A stretch of DNA of 64,000 bases from Periconia sp. R9002 (taxonomy: Eukaryota > Ascomycota > Dothideomycetes > Pleosporales > Periconiaceae). Positions 23,972 to 35,278 of this stretch are shown here, piece after piece. The stretch spans positions 310,001-374,000 of the forward strand of contig JAMAHW010000009.1 in assembly GCA_023627715.1 (NCBI GenBank), given 5' to 3'. The position numbers and the translations under genes were made by a program. Each line of letters opens with the position of its first letter. Within the stretch, counting starts at the first letter, position 1. The notes beneath the pieces are model-generated. The model had not been told where the DNA came from and made no database searches. It was given only the letters and a program-made list of their open reading frames with translations.

Positions 23972-25516
23972 GGTGATGACCTAGGCATGGACCATTGCTC
24001 AAACTTCGGAGTGTTGATGAATGTGGAGTTTATGACGTTTTACCGAATTGGTGATTTGTTACGATAGTCCAGCGTGCTTAGTAATCCCAAATTTCCCCTT
24101 TCGGAGAACCCCGCTGGAAAGTCTCTAACTTCACTTTTCTCTAAAATTCGTGCGACTATTATGACGGGATTTCTCAGGAGCATAGAGATCTCTCTCTGTT
24201 AAGTGTAATTCTTCCAGTTCAACAAGATTACTGGATATAGAATGTGGAAAGTCTCAATTACTTAACGGTTGCAAATGTAATTTACCTAAAATGTTCCCAC
24301 AATAATGTATGGTGCTTGGAACTCCGACATGTAATCACAGGCGTATTATCCATTAATTTCCTAATATAACTTTGAATGTCTGGAATCAAAATCGCTTGGT
24401 GCTGTGATCATAAACCCGATTTCTCACTGCACTTCTTAAAATTGATGCGTGCATAGAGGGTTACGAGTACGATACTATTCATGTAACATATGCAGCACTT
24501 GTCTCCTTAGGTAGGTAGTAACTCAAACAGCCGACCGTTCCGGTCCCGGCCGAGGAACAAACCATGTACTTGGTGCTTGAGTTCGTAACCCGAGTTCGTT
24601 AAGCAGCTTTTTTCCCTTCAAAATGCCGCAACCTGTGGTAACAGGCTTGACAGCCTGTGCATCTCTCTATATACAGGGCAATTAAGGCACCACTTCAATG
24701 TCAAAACGCCACTCTTCCCTTTTATCCGGCATTGAATTCCAGGGACTTGCATGAGCTGACGAAGCTCTGGGGCTGTGCTGCGCGGATTGTTCGAAGCAGC
24801 TAAGCTTCCCAAGCCCTTTTGGCAAAGCTTGTGAAAGCTTGTCACTGAGAAGCGTTCCCAGGAGGGTGGGCCAGTGAACCCTGTTTAGATACACCGGGCT
24901 TCAGACTACTCCCCCTAGCGAATAGCAAAGCCTGGAGAGTTCAATTTGATGCCTCAATGGGTAAGGTGTGATCGAGAAGATGGCGTAAATCGTCACAGGT
25001 TGACTGGGCCAGCCCCGCGGTGTCTCTCGACCATCCACCATACCCGCACCTAGGCCGTCTTTCCCTGATTGTATTGTCAATCTGCCGCTGATGATACAGT
25101 ACAGGAACGGACAATCTGCAATTGGGCCAATGAACAGTGAAGCCTCGCCCACCACTGCGTAATCCATCCCCGCTTTGGAAGTGGCCTAACAAGCTGCTGC
25201 TTCAGCTCCCAGCCCAAGTGAGGCGCCTCTGGAATCTTTTTGGTCAAGTCTGTTCGCACCTGAGGGGCAAGAAAGGGTCCGGGTGGGCTGATTAGAGGAC
25301 AGAGCGCGGCATGACGAAAGGTGTGGGCGAGCCGTCATCCGTGCTGCAGTGTTCTGGCAGTCCCGAAGGAGGCGTGAATCCTATATAAGTAGGTATCCAA
25401 TTCCCCCCATTCAAAGTGTCTATATCAATTCTTCAGACTCAACTTCTATATCAATATATCGCTCTTAGCCCTTCCTCAAGACAAGCCTAACGCTTTCAAC
25501 TTCACATATACTCACA
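23972..25516. other. Intergenic, AT-richer block, promoter of the CipC-like gene
   Basis: About 24040-24500 is visibly AT-richer than its surroundings. The short overlapping minus-strand frames at 24618-25260 show no family character. The last 150 bases carry a TATA-like box. Confidence 0.5.
25382..25389 (+). promoter_or_regulatory. TATA-like box of the CipC-like gene
   Basis: TATATAAG, 128 bp upstream of the start codon. Highly inducible small fungal genes such as cipC often have clear TATA boxes; assignment is inference. Confidence 0.5.
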
Positions 25517-26030
25517 ATGCCTTTCGGTTGGGGTTCGTTCAACGTCGGCGTGGGTTGTGTGGACAAACACTGACCTTCGATTAGGAGAATCAGAGGACGC
25601 CTACAATCGCGTCTACGAAAACGACAACTTCGAGGAGCACAAATCGAGCCTTGGCCATGAAGTCGTAGCTGGAGGAGCCGCATTTGCGGGATTCAAGGCC
25701 TTCGAGGACCATCAGCGCAAAGAAGGTGTGTAAATATCCAGTTTCTCGGTCGTTGTCACTCTTGGAATCAAATCTGACACTTCTGTCGTAGGCAAACCCG
25801 TAACCCATGCTTTTGCGAAGGAGCTATTGGCTGGTTTTGCTGCTGCTGAAGTGGACAAACTTGCCGAAACAAAGGGAGAAGATTGGTTCGATCGGGAGAA
25901 GGCTAAGCATCAAGCGAAGCAGAATGCGGAGAGAATGTACGAGGAGCATTATGAACAAGGCCAACAGGCAGACCAGTATGATCCCAATCAGTACGGGCGT
26001 CCTCAACGCTTCGAGGGCCGAGGATGGTGA
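25517..26030 (+). CDS. CipC-like stress/antibiotic-response protein (DUF3759)
   Basis: Three exons: 25517-25532 (only 16 nt), 25585-25725 and 25792-26030, 131 residues. Introns of 52 and 66 nt, both phase 1. The product matches the CipC family throughout: AYNRVYENDNFEEHKSSLGH, then HEVVAGGAAFAGFKAFEDHQ followed by RKEGKPVTHAFAKELLAGFA, then AEVDKLAETKG and DREKAKHQAKQNAERMYEEHY. CipC was named for induction by concanamycin A in Aspergillus nidulans, and homologues are induced by various stresses. The biochemical role is unknown. The protein is small, soluble and charged, with a Tyr/Gln/Asn tail. The tiny first exon (MPFGWG) is inferred from splice sites and from family length. Confidence 0.85.
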
Positions 26031-26446
26031 TTTGCCCTGAGCGGTGTACATAGCCGTATGTAGGCAGAAAAGAAATAAATTTTGCAGGCAAACCACATTC
26101 TCGCTGCAGGTTGACGTTGTCATGGACATCAACGTTGCCCGTTGAAAGTGTTGTTCACAGGCATAAGTCGGCTGTATGACGCCATTGTCCCCGTCGTGAT
26201 AGGGTAGAGATAGGTAGTGCACGGACCACCCGAATGTCGGTTTGTTTTTCCAAGCCTGCAACTCACTCATGGTTCCGACGGAAGAGAACTGGGATGGATC
26301 TTCCCCCTGCTTCTCGGAATGTTATTGTCGTCTATATGTGATCATCAATCCATTGTCTACATGTCATATTCCGCCCATGTCTAACCTGAGCCTGACGCGC
26401 CGTTCACTGTCATAGCCTTCCATCTGTGCTGCCGCGAAATCGCGAG

Positions 26447-29400
26447 ATGAAGTTCGCAAAGTACGCTTCCTCCCGCGCATGTTGATCTGCCCGTGATAAT
26501 CAACTGACTTGTGTTGCAGGGAGCTGGAGCGTGACCTCGTGCCCGAATGGCGCCTGAAGTATCTTGATTATAAGGTGAGGCGCTGACCTTGTGACCGTAT
26601 GTGTGATTTGCGTTGCTTACATCTCATTCGCTAGACAGGGAAGAAGAAACTCAAGTCCATCCGCCGCGCACTCAGGACTGTGAACCAGACTCCACGTTTA
26701 CGACGTCGTCCCGGGAACACATTCACTCCGTCGCCGTTCGACACCGCCCCTAAATACTCCTTCTTAAATCGCACCCATGGGAATAACGTCGATACGTCGC
26801 GAGATCCGCAAGATGTGAGGGGGCTTGCGGTCGGAAAGAGGCGTTCTACGGGGAACAATGAAGCATATGAGCACGGGGAGGGGTTTCCCGATGGCGATCC
26901 CAAGGATGAGGAGACTACCTTGAGCGCTCAAGAAGATCCGAGGTACCCTGGCATGACACGATATGGTAGCATTATTGCAACGCCGCCAAAGAATGCGTCC
27001 TACATGGCCAAAGCGAAACGCCCTCCTTCCTTGAAGCTTCCAGGCGCTGCTTTGGATCCGGACAATATCTCTCCAGCAGTAGGACCGTCCACGAATCCCG
27101 AAGCGAACGCGAAGGACCAGCTTCCAGCAAGCAATGGAGTACGTACGGAAACCCACAACGCTTTTGAAGTAGGAAAGACAAGGTCGCCGACGAACTCCAA
27201 ATCCCTTCCAGCTCGATACAAGAGTATCTTCAGCCCTAAACGTGTTAATTCAACACCTGGTGTACACTCTACCCCGCCTCCCCGACCATTAGCAAAGCGT
27301 GTTTTCTCTTTAGCTCAAAATACACCCCCATCTGAGCCTGGCGATGTTCCCCTCGAGGCATACCGCGAGCTCGATATGCGGCAAGCAGAATTTTTTCATT
27401 TTCTTGATATGGAGCTCGATAAAATTGAAACTTTCTACAAACAGAAGGAGGACGAAGCCACGGAAAGGCTGGACGTTCTGAGGGATCAGTTACATATAAT
27501 GGCAGATCGAAGGATAACAGAATTGATTGATCGGCATACGGCAAAGATAAAGGCAAAGGCTGACAAAAATGCTACTGCGCGGAGCGCACTGATTCGCAGT
27601 CGAGATGGAGCTCACAACGATGGAGTATCTAACGGCGAAGCAAACGGCAGAACAATGAATACGCCCTCATTGATCGATTCCGCCCTACAAGCCGTACAAG
27701 CCGGGAAGTATGGGAAGAGTACCAAAGCCATGCAGGGTCTTGCTACTCCGACTGCTCTGCGACCCTCACAAGGCGAAGACCGTGGCGACTACCAACGCCG
27801 GCCCGAGGGACCTCATGTTACTTATCAAACAGCCAGAAGGAAACTCAAGATTGCGTTACAAGAGTATTATCGAGGCCTGGAGCTTCTCAAATCATATGCT
27901 CTTCTCAACCGAACAGCTTTCCGCAAAATCAACAAAAAGTATGACAAGGCAGTCAATGCACGCCCTTCACTTCGATACATGTCAGAGAAGGTCAATCAAG
28001 CTTGGTTCGTCAACAGCGATGTCATCGAAGGCCACATTCGGACGGTGGAAGATCTATATGCGAGGTATTTCGAGAAAGGTAACCACAAAGTTGCCGTGAA
28101 CAGACTTCGAATCAAGATGGCTCGCGCGGGGGATTACACGGAGAACTCGTTTCGGAATGGTCTAATGCTCGGCCTTGGTGCTGTGTTTGGGGTTCAGGGT
28201 CTTGTTAAGGCTACCCAACTTCTTTTTTCCGGTGACGAGAAGCTCACTACCAACACAAGTTACCTCTTACAGGTGAGTCAATGCAAATACTTGTGTCATA
28301 CCGAGCTGATGGCTTGAGCAGATTTACGCTGGCTACTTCTTCATGAATTTTCTCTTCATACTTTTTTGCCTGGACTGTCGCGTATGGAGTACCCACAAGA
28401 TCAACTACGTCTTCGTTTTTGAATATGATACCCGTCACCACCTGGATTGGAGGCAGCTTTTCGAGGTAAGCTGATTTTTAAGGAGATCTGCATCTGATGA
28501 CTGACATTGCGTAGCTACCCTGCTTTTTCATTTCCCTCTTAGGCTTCTTCCTTTGGCTTAACTTCAGCCAATACGGGGACCCCAATCTTTTCCTATACTA
28601 CCCCGTCATACTCATAGGCCTGACTGCAATTTTCCTGTTTATTCCATTGAAAGTTCTGTACTATCGAAGTCGATGGTGGCTTCTATTTTCGATGGTAAGT
28701 CTATTTTCATGTTGGACGAACTAGACTAATCACTTGTCATTAGTGGCGCCTAATTTGTGCAGGGTTTTACCCAGTCGAATGGCGAGATTTCTATATGGGC
28801 GACATGTTTTGCTCCTTGACCTACAGCATGGGTGTAAGTATTTGCGACCTTTCTTAGTTCAAGGAACTGATCGTTACAGAATATTGAACTTCTCGGCTGT
28901 CTCTACGCCAATAAGTGGAATAACCCTAGCCAATGCAACTCATCTAGCTCTCGTCTCCTCGGATTCTTCACCACTCTACCCGGTATATGGCGAGCAATAC
29001 AGTGCTACCGACGATATCATGACTCCGGCAATGCGTTCCCTCACCTTCTCAATCTGGGAAAATATACGGCGACTATCGTCTTTTACATGGTTCTCAGTAT
29101 CTACCGCATTGACAAAAGTACCACCAACCGTGCCCTATTTATCACTTTTGCCACGATCAATTCCATCTATTGTAGCTTCTGGGATGTATACTACGATTGG
29201 AGTCTCGGCGACCCACACGCAAAACGTCCCTTTCTCCGCCAGACATTGGGATACAAGAGAACCTGGTGGTACTATACGGCCATGGTCATAGACCCACTGC
29301 TCCGCTTCAACTGGATCTTCTATGCCGTAATCCCCCTCCAAGTGCAACATTCAGCAATCACCTCGTTCTGCGTGGCCCTCAGCGAAGTCTGCAGAAGAGG

Positions 29401-30022
29401 CATGTGGTCTCTTTTCCGCGTCGAAAACGAACACTGTTCCAACGTCGGTCACTTCCGTGCCTCCCGCGACGTTCCGCTACCTTACGAGATCCCTGCCACA
29501 GAACACGATACAGAAGAAGAAGATGAGGATAGAAGAAGCGCCCGCGCCGACGAAGAACATGGCACATTGCCTCCTGCAGCCGCTTATCGACCGTCGCCAG
29601 ATGCACACGCCACAGGAGCAGATCTCACACACGCACCCTCCCACACCTCCTCATCCATGCGTCATCGCCCCGGCGCCTCCGATCAAGCACCCTATCAACC
29701 ATCTCCTATAACCCGCGGCCTCAGCCGTATCGGAACCATCATGCGCACCGCACACGCGCAGGATTTCGAGAAGAAGAAGAAACCCGAACTCGGTGGTACA
29801 CCGGCTCACAGCGTCAAGGAAGACGATGACTCGGATGACGATGACGACGACGACGAGGAGCAGCCGAGCGGCGAGTCTAGCGCTAGTCGTGGCTCTGATG
29901 CGGTCGTTTATCCTGCTCCGCAGGCAGTTGTGCGGAGCGCGAGGGATATCGAGGAGGCGAGGGATGATGTGGCGATTGGGAAAGGGGAAGGGTCGTCAAG
30001 AGGCGCATACTCCTCAAAGTAG
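26447..30022 (+). CDS. SYG1: SPX-EXS phosphate exporter SYG1/XPR1 homologue
   Basis: Seven exons: 26447-26460, 26520-26574, 26635-28272, 28322-28465, 28515-28694, 28744-28833, 28880-30022; 1087 residues. All junctions keep frame and introns are 46-60 nt. The SPX domain starts at residue 1 (MKFAKELERDLVPEWRLKYLDYKTGKK) and resumes after a long disordered insert (about 60-200) with ELDMRQAEFFHFLDMELDKIETFYKQKE and KLKIALQEYYRGLELLKSYALLNRTAFRKINKKYDK. Its Lys cluster binds inositol pyrophosphates in this family. Several membrane segments follow, then the EXS domain with GDMFCSLTYSMG, YDWSLGD and RVENEHCSNVGHFRASRDVPLPYE. The tail is acidic and disordered. The human homologue exports inorganic phosphate; yeast Syg1 is linked to pheromone G-protein signalling. 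The location is probably Golgi, endosome or plasma membrane. Confidence 0.93.
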
Positions 30023-30679
30023 GTTTTGGGTCGTTGAGGAAGATTGACGTTTTCTTTTTCTTGTCTCTTTTTTGCATCTTCTTTACCAGTTTTTCGTTGT
30101 ATATACCCCTTGTTTTCTCGGTAAAAAAAAGAGCATAGAAGGATACAACACGGGGAGCTGAGGTTTTTTTTGTTATCAAAGCAAGATTGTGATTAAAACA
30201 ACAAAAATCTCGCGGGTTACCAAAAGTGGCATGCCCGGCATGCAGTCAAAAGAAAGCACATCTCTCGTTCGTCACCCAACGTACGTGCACAGAATGAAAA
30301 TCCATTTTTGTGTATTTGCCCAAGAGCTCACCCTCCCCTTCCGTATAATGAAAGGCCCTTCCACCCTCCATGTATACATACATGCACATATGTACAAACG
30401 CAAACACACATGTATTCAAGTAATCACAAAAAAACCCACAACGAGCATGCTAAAGACAGGAAGAAGAACAAAAAAAACAAAAAAAAACCCCCCTTTGGAA
30501 CAAACCCAAAACACCAATGTAAATGCAAGAAAGCAAAGAGTTTAACGTTCCACTTGAGAATGACCACGATGAGGATTCAACAGGTTACAGGTATGCGTAG
30601 CCAAAGGATACCACGCTCTCGCCAAACCAATCCCAACACCATTCAAAAATAATGCATAGTACAACAGCCCAACGTCACC
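30023..30679. other. Intergenic between converging genes
   Basis: 3' flanks of SYG1 and of the DPW-motif gene; A- and T-rich runs (30126-30133, 30460-30490). Nothing else seen. Confidence 0.6.
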
Positions 30680-33205
30680 TCACCTCCTAAGCATATAACT
30701 CAAATCAGGTAACCCTTCCACGATCCTCCTCACCAGCTCATCCTCTTCCATTTTCCGCTTCTGTGCGGAACTCGTAGCAGTACTGAGCGGCTGCTTAGCC
30801 GGCGGCGTGAGGGATCTTGGTGCAGGATATGCAAAGGGTGTACTCGATGGCGACTCTTCCTTTGGGCCTCCTTCCGAAACTGGCGGAGGCGGTGGAGTGT
30901 TGAAGATGGACCATGGATCTGCTGGATCGGGCGTAGAGCTTGATGAGGTAGGCGGGATCGTTGTTTGAGGAATGGAGGATTCAAAGATGGAGAAGTCGGC
31001 GCCGTCAGCCCATGATGTGGTCGTTGGTGTGGTTAGGGGGTCGAAAGGGGGTGGGGCTGGGGTTGGCGTTGTAGGAGTCGAAGGTGAGGTGGAAGGTTCC
31101 GCAGCTGATGTTTCAAAGGTGAAGGAGGCTTCATCCTCTTGGTGGGAGACTGACGCTTTTGGAGTCGGAGAGTCAGATGGTTCGGCATTCAATATCTCAT
31201 CGAGTTGTGCCACCGGTGGCTGAGGGGTCGAACTCTTAGGTGTTGCTGATTGTGCTGAAGCACTCCTCGATTTAAGAAGATTAGGGCCAATCGGGCCTTG
31301 TTCAACTGAGGGAGGAACAAATGCGTGGGCTTTGAAGACTGCAGATGTTGGTGACACGGTTCCTTTCAGGCGTACAATAGGCGACGCGTGCTTCGATCCT
31401 GTCTGTGCAAGATAAGATTGCGATGGCGAGGTTTTCACAGACTGTGGTGTAGTAGCGGGTGTAGAGAGAGTGTTATCGCGTATGGAAGGTTCCGGGGGTT
31501 CATCGAAAGGCGTAGTTGCTATAGACACCGCCGGCGACTCCACCATTTCACCCCACTCTTCATCGTCGTCCTCCATCGGGGCTTCTTGCTTTGGAGGCGG
31601 ATTCGTATCGAGCGCACTCAAACCAGCCCATGGATTTGCATGATCATCAGGCAAAGATTGCGGTGACTGTGAAGCAGGAGGGGGAGGTGGAATGATTGCT
31701 GCTGCTCTAGGGAAATCTGTAGACGTTGCTGTTCGCTTATGACTGGAAGGCTCTCTTGGACGAGGGGAAAGATCCACAGAACGACCGCGTCCTTCTTGTC
31801 GCTGAAGTTTGGCTACGGCAATGTGCTTAGGAAGAGCCATAGGAGAAGACGACGAACGTGTATCGGTGGAGGCATCCTTCCAAGGATCGTTAGTCACGGA
31901 AGGGGAACTCCAACTGAACGCAGCCGGAACGTTCGTCGAAAGTGGCTGGACCTCCTTAGCAGACGCTCTGATTGGATTCGATACAGCTGCAGTAGATCTT
32001 TGTCTGGAATGAAACGGTGTTTTCTCGTCGGATGGTGCGGGAGTGTCCCAATAGAATGATATGCGTGCTCCTGGTCCTCGGCCTGCCATACGATCCTCGT
32101 TTGCCCATCGTTGCACTATCTTGTTGACCTCGGTCCGGACAGTTGACGTTTTCCAAGTCACACGAATGTACTTGTCATAATCTTGGCCGCTGTTGTACTC
32201 CCGCATGGTCTGCGGCCGACTGAGGCGATACCAAGCCTTACGTGTAGCTGAACTACAGTGGGCCGGATCATCTGGAGCCTCATCTAATTCTTTTGATGAT
32301 GTCTTAGGAGGTGGGAATAGTTGGTTCATAAGATCAGCATCAACGGGGTAGGAGTTGACTTTAGACTGGACTGTAGGCGACTCAATTGGCTCCCCGTGCT
32401 TTGCGCCAGCATCCAAACTAGGTGATCTTGTGGGAGAATGCACATTTTGGATGTCCTGTCTAGGCTCGGCCACCTCGTGGGTCATATGTTCTTCAACAGG
32501 GCCAATATCATCTGCCCCATCCATCACAGCAGGTTGCGATTGAATCTCCTCCTCAATGGAGCTACCAGATTCACGTGCGCCATTCTGATCTTCCTTTGCT
32601 ATTGTACCGGTCCTCCCATTTGTACGCTCCTCTTCAAAAGACGTCCGTGGTGATTCGGTAGCTGTTCCATTGGGACTAAGATCCGAAGAAGACCTGGACG
32701 GGCGAGTAGAAACGTCATCGTCGGGGCGTGGAGAATCTAAAAAATCGTTGGCTATACGAGCAGGAGCTTCGTCGGGCTGAATCGTGGTCGCTGAATCCGA
32801 GTTCTCGGATAACCCATTGTCCCCATCTTGGAACGTCTGAGCATCCTCATGAATCATATCCCATTCATTGTTTTCGCGTGGCACCTCGTCGATTCCTTTC
32901 AGAGGTGTATGTACGTCTTCATCATCCCCTTTCGTATCCGACTCATCGCCCCAGCCCAGCGATTTCTCTACGGGCAAGCTTGCCGCTCCTACGGGTTGTA
33001 CCTCGCTGGCCCAACCGCCCACGCCATCGTCGTCATTGGTGCCCCACTGCGCGTCGTCGTCCCAGACATTGCTCAAGAAGCTCTGCGGATTGGCGACCGT
33101 ATGCGCTGCTTTCGCTACCTGTTGTTTCGTCGGAGATTCCGGTGTCTCATTGTTATTGCTGTTATCGTGACTGGCGTCGGCCCAAGGGTCGCCCCAGTTG
33201 TCCAT
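30680..33205 (-). CDS. Disordered DPW/NPW-motif protein, fungal-specific
   Basis: One exon, 841 residues, ATG at 33205. Almost the whole chain is predicted disordered (Ser, Pro, Thr, Asp and Glu rich). One compact segment in the middle looks conserved: RKAWYRLSRPQTMREYNSGQ ... YIRVTWKTSTVRTEVNKIVQRW, ending in RISFYWDTPAP. Aromatic-acidic motifs recur: NWGDPWADAS at the N-terminus, NDPWKDAS, NPWAGLSALD, ADPWSIFNTP, and several WD/WG pairs. DPW is the AP-2 appendage-binding motif of epsins, so a role in clathrin adaptor or endocytic scaffolding is a reasonable guess, not shown. The C-terminus is helical (AQKRKMEEDELVRRIVEGLPDLSYMLRR). I recognise the type from other ascomycetes but know no name. 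Confidence 0.75.
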   Translation of the reverse strand: MDNWGDPWADASHDNSNNNETPESPTKQQVAKAAHTVANPQSFLSNVWDDDAQWGTNDDDGVGGWASEVQPVGAASLPVEKSLGWGDESDTKGDDEDVHTPLKGIDEVPRENNEWDMIHEDAQTFQDGDNGLSENSDSATTIQPDEAPARIANDFLDSPRPDDDVSTRPSRSSSDLSPNGTATESPRTSFEEERTNGRTGTIAKEDQNGARESGSSIEEEIQSQPAVMDGADDIGPVEEHMTHEVAEPRQDIQNVHSPTRSPSLDAGAKHGEPIESPTVQSKVNSYPVDADLMNQLFPPPKTSSKELDEAPDDPAHCSSATRKAWYRLSRPQTMREYNSGQDYDKYIRVTWKTSTVRTEVNKIVQRWANEDRMAGRGPGARISFYWDTPAPSDEKTPFHSRQRSTAAVSNPIRASAKEVQPLSTNVPAAFSWSSPSVTNDPWKDASTDTRSSSSPMALPKHIAVAKLQRQEGRGRSVDLSPRPREPSSHKRTATSTDFPRAAAIIPPPPPASQSPQSLPDDHANPWAGLSALDTNPPPKQEAPMEDDDEEWGEMVESPAVSIATTPFDEPPEPSIRDNTLSTPATTPQSVKTSPSQSYLAQTGSKHASPIVRLKGTVSPTSAVFKAHAFVPPSVEQGPIGPNLLKSRSASAQSATPKSSTPQPPVAQLDEILNAEPSDSPTPKASVSHQEDEASFTFETSAAEPSTSPSTPTTPTPAPPPFDPLTTPTTTSWADGADFSIFESSIPQTTIPPTSSSSTPDPADPWSIFNTPPPPPVSEGGPKEESPSSTPFAYPAPRSLTPPAKQPLSTATSSAQKRKMEEDELVRRIVEGLPDLSYMLRR

Positions 33206-33652
33206 TGTGGAGATGCGAGCTTCATAATTGAGGGATGGCTTCCTTTTAGGAAAGCATCCTTGCTGCGATCCCGCGCGCGCGTTCGATCAAGGAGATTGGG
33301 TATAAGGAGAAAAGTTGTGGATGGGACGGGTGTGTATGGTTGATGTCGAGGATACATTGTTGGTCTCGGAATGCCGGAGGTCCCTGCCAAGCCGGCCTTC
33401 TACGGTAAGTACGCGGCGAGGTAGCTTTCTTATCCAACTACATCGACAACTATGTACATGTAGACAGTAGCCCTCCACCATGTACGGCACCATCTATTTT
33501 TCGCCGTAATGTGCGCCTTTATGCGATATTTCGGCAATACAAAAGCCATGGCTAGCCGTTCCTAAATGACCTTTCAGGATAGCTTTTCCATTATACCGCC
33601 GTCGTTGGTGCTTTCCTCCACCTGATCTCTCGATGTCCGGAAAAGATTGATA

Positions 33653-34456
33653 TCAGACGTCCCCAGTAACATCTGACGGCTCTCCATATTCCTCCATGGC
33701 ATCCACAATGTCTTCATAGTCCAATTCATTCCACTCCATTGCCTCCTCCATCCTCCTGGCCTCCTCCACCATGAACATTGCCATCTCGTCCGCAGCGGCA
33801 AGCCCCTCAGCCGTTACAGCCGTAGGTCCAGTCATTGTAGAGCCCCTCCTGCTGCTCCTAGTCATTGCCATCACATCGTATTCAACCAACTGTCCATTCT
33901 CATCCACCTCTTCCCACCTACCCAAATACCCTTCTTCGTCACCCACTTGTCCGTCCACTCCTCTCCGCCTAAGCTCTGTCTGAACGCCCTCCAAGGTCTC
34001 GGACCTAACTTCTTGGAATCCTCGGACTAGCTTACAAGCGCCAACGTACTTGTCCTCGCTCTCCTGAATCCACAACCTCAAATCCTCCAGCACTCTCGAA
34101 CTCAAAGCTCTAACTTGGGTAGGTTGCAATGGGTGAATCAAGCACCAGTGTGTTATGGCGTCGAGTCCCAAGTTCTGTCCCACGGCCGCGGCAGGGATGG
34201 TATCAATTTCTTCGTAATGAGCGTTAGTTTGATCCATGGAGAAATCCTCAAGAGGCGATAAGGAGACGATCAAGGTACGAAGAGGGAGGACTTCGGTTTT
34301 TTGTGGTGCAGGTTTGGGCCCGTTGGAGGGGTCATGATACTTGATCAAATTGGGGGTGGCATCGACGCGGTTGGGGCGGAAGTGCTGTGCCCTAGGTAGG
34401 TGGATGCCGGTGATGGTGCCAATCAGTTCGGTCGTGCTCCTCAAGAAGCCCTCCAT
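33653..34456 (-). CDS. Conserved hypothetical protein
   Basis: One exon, 267 residues, ATG at 34456. A basic N-terminal part (FLRSTTELIGTITGIHLPRA) precedes a helical region (about 115-165, RALSSRVLEDLRLWIQESED). The C-terminus is strongly acidic and helical (DEMAMFMVEEARRMEEAMEWNELDYEDIV). No signal peptide, membrane segment or catalytic motif. Codon use and length support a real gene; the family is not recognised. Confidence 0.6.
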   Translation of the reverse strand: MEGFLRSTTELIGTITGIHLPRAQHFRPNRVDATPNLIKYHDPSNGPKPAPQKTEVLPLRTLIVSLSPLEDFSMDQTNAHYEEIDTIPAAAVGQNLGLDAITHWCLIHPLQPTQVRALSSRVLEDLRLWIQESEDKYVGACKLVRGFQEVRSETLEGVQTELRRRGVDGQVGDEEGYLGRWEEVDENGQLVEYDVMAMTRSSRRGSTMTGPTAVTAEGLAAADEMAMFMVEEARRMEEAMEWNELDYEDIVDAMEEYGEPSDVTGDV

Positions 34457-35278
34457 CAGGGCGGGGTGTTAGGAAAAGATGAATAGAAATGCACAGCGGC
34501 AGCAAAGGAAGAGGTGGAGGTTCATGGATTGCGCGGGAATGAATGAGCGGTTGGTGAATTGCTTGCTTGCTCGCTCACTTGCGCGAGTATTTCTGTGGTT
34601 CAAGCCACGTGAGGTCGGGGCCTTTGCATAGGTTGAGGGCAAGGGCTCGCAACCGACCTTGTTGCCATGACCGTTGCTGGGGCTTCAATGAGGTGGTTGT
34701 AATGGGTGGCCGCTGATTGGAGTAGTGCCTCAGGCAGACACCCTCCAAGTCGCTACGTACCAGTGATCCAACGGAATATCATAATTCACATCCATTCAAA
34801 GGTATAGGTATAGACATGCGGAACTCACGAGATGAACAGATTCAAGGCCAAATTCCTTAGTCTACCTAAAGTGAACCATGAACCATTTCTCCGATTTTCA
34901 AAGCAGAACACAAACTTCAGCCCTTCAAAGTGACAACGGCGCAACCCGTTACCATCGTACAAAGGACTAGTGCTGGCACTTCCGGTATAGTGTTGCGAGC
35001 AAATTCACCACTCAAGAGTCGAAGTCCCGTTCCAATTCAACCACAATCTGTTTTTCACTTTCCCGGGTTCGGGATCCGTCACACGTTTCATTCTCGCTCA
35101 AGTATAACAGAGTGACCACCAGGTCAATCTTCAATGTGTACGACCATACGGGGCCCGCCAGAATGGGCCATAGTCGTAAATAGAACGCTCGTTTGTATCG
35201 ACATAACGCATCAGTTTGCCCGTTGACCTCCCTACCACACCCATTCTCTTGAACTCAGTTCAATCATCCTTTTTCTAA
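34457..35278. other. Intergenic
   Basis: Promoter side of the 267-residue protein gene and 3' flank of the next minus-strand gene. No supported frame. Confidence 0.5.

Noticed and set aside
24040..24500. RIP-mutated transposon relic
   Set aside because: The block is AT-richer than its flanks, but no repeat copy, terminal repeat or transposase fragment is visible; dinucleotide counts would be needed.
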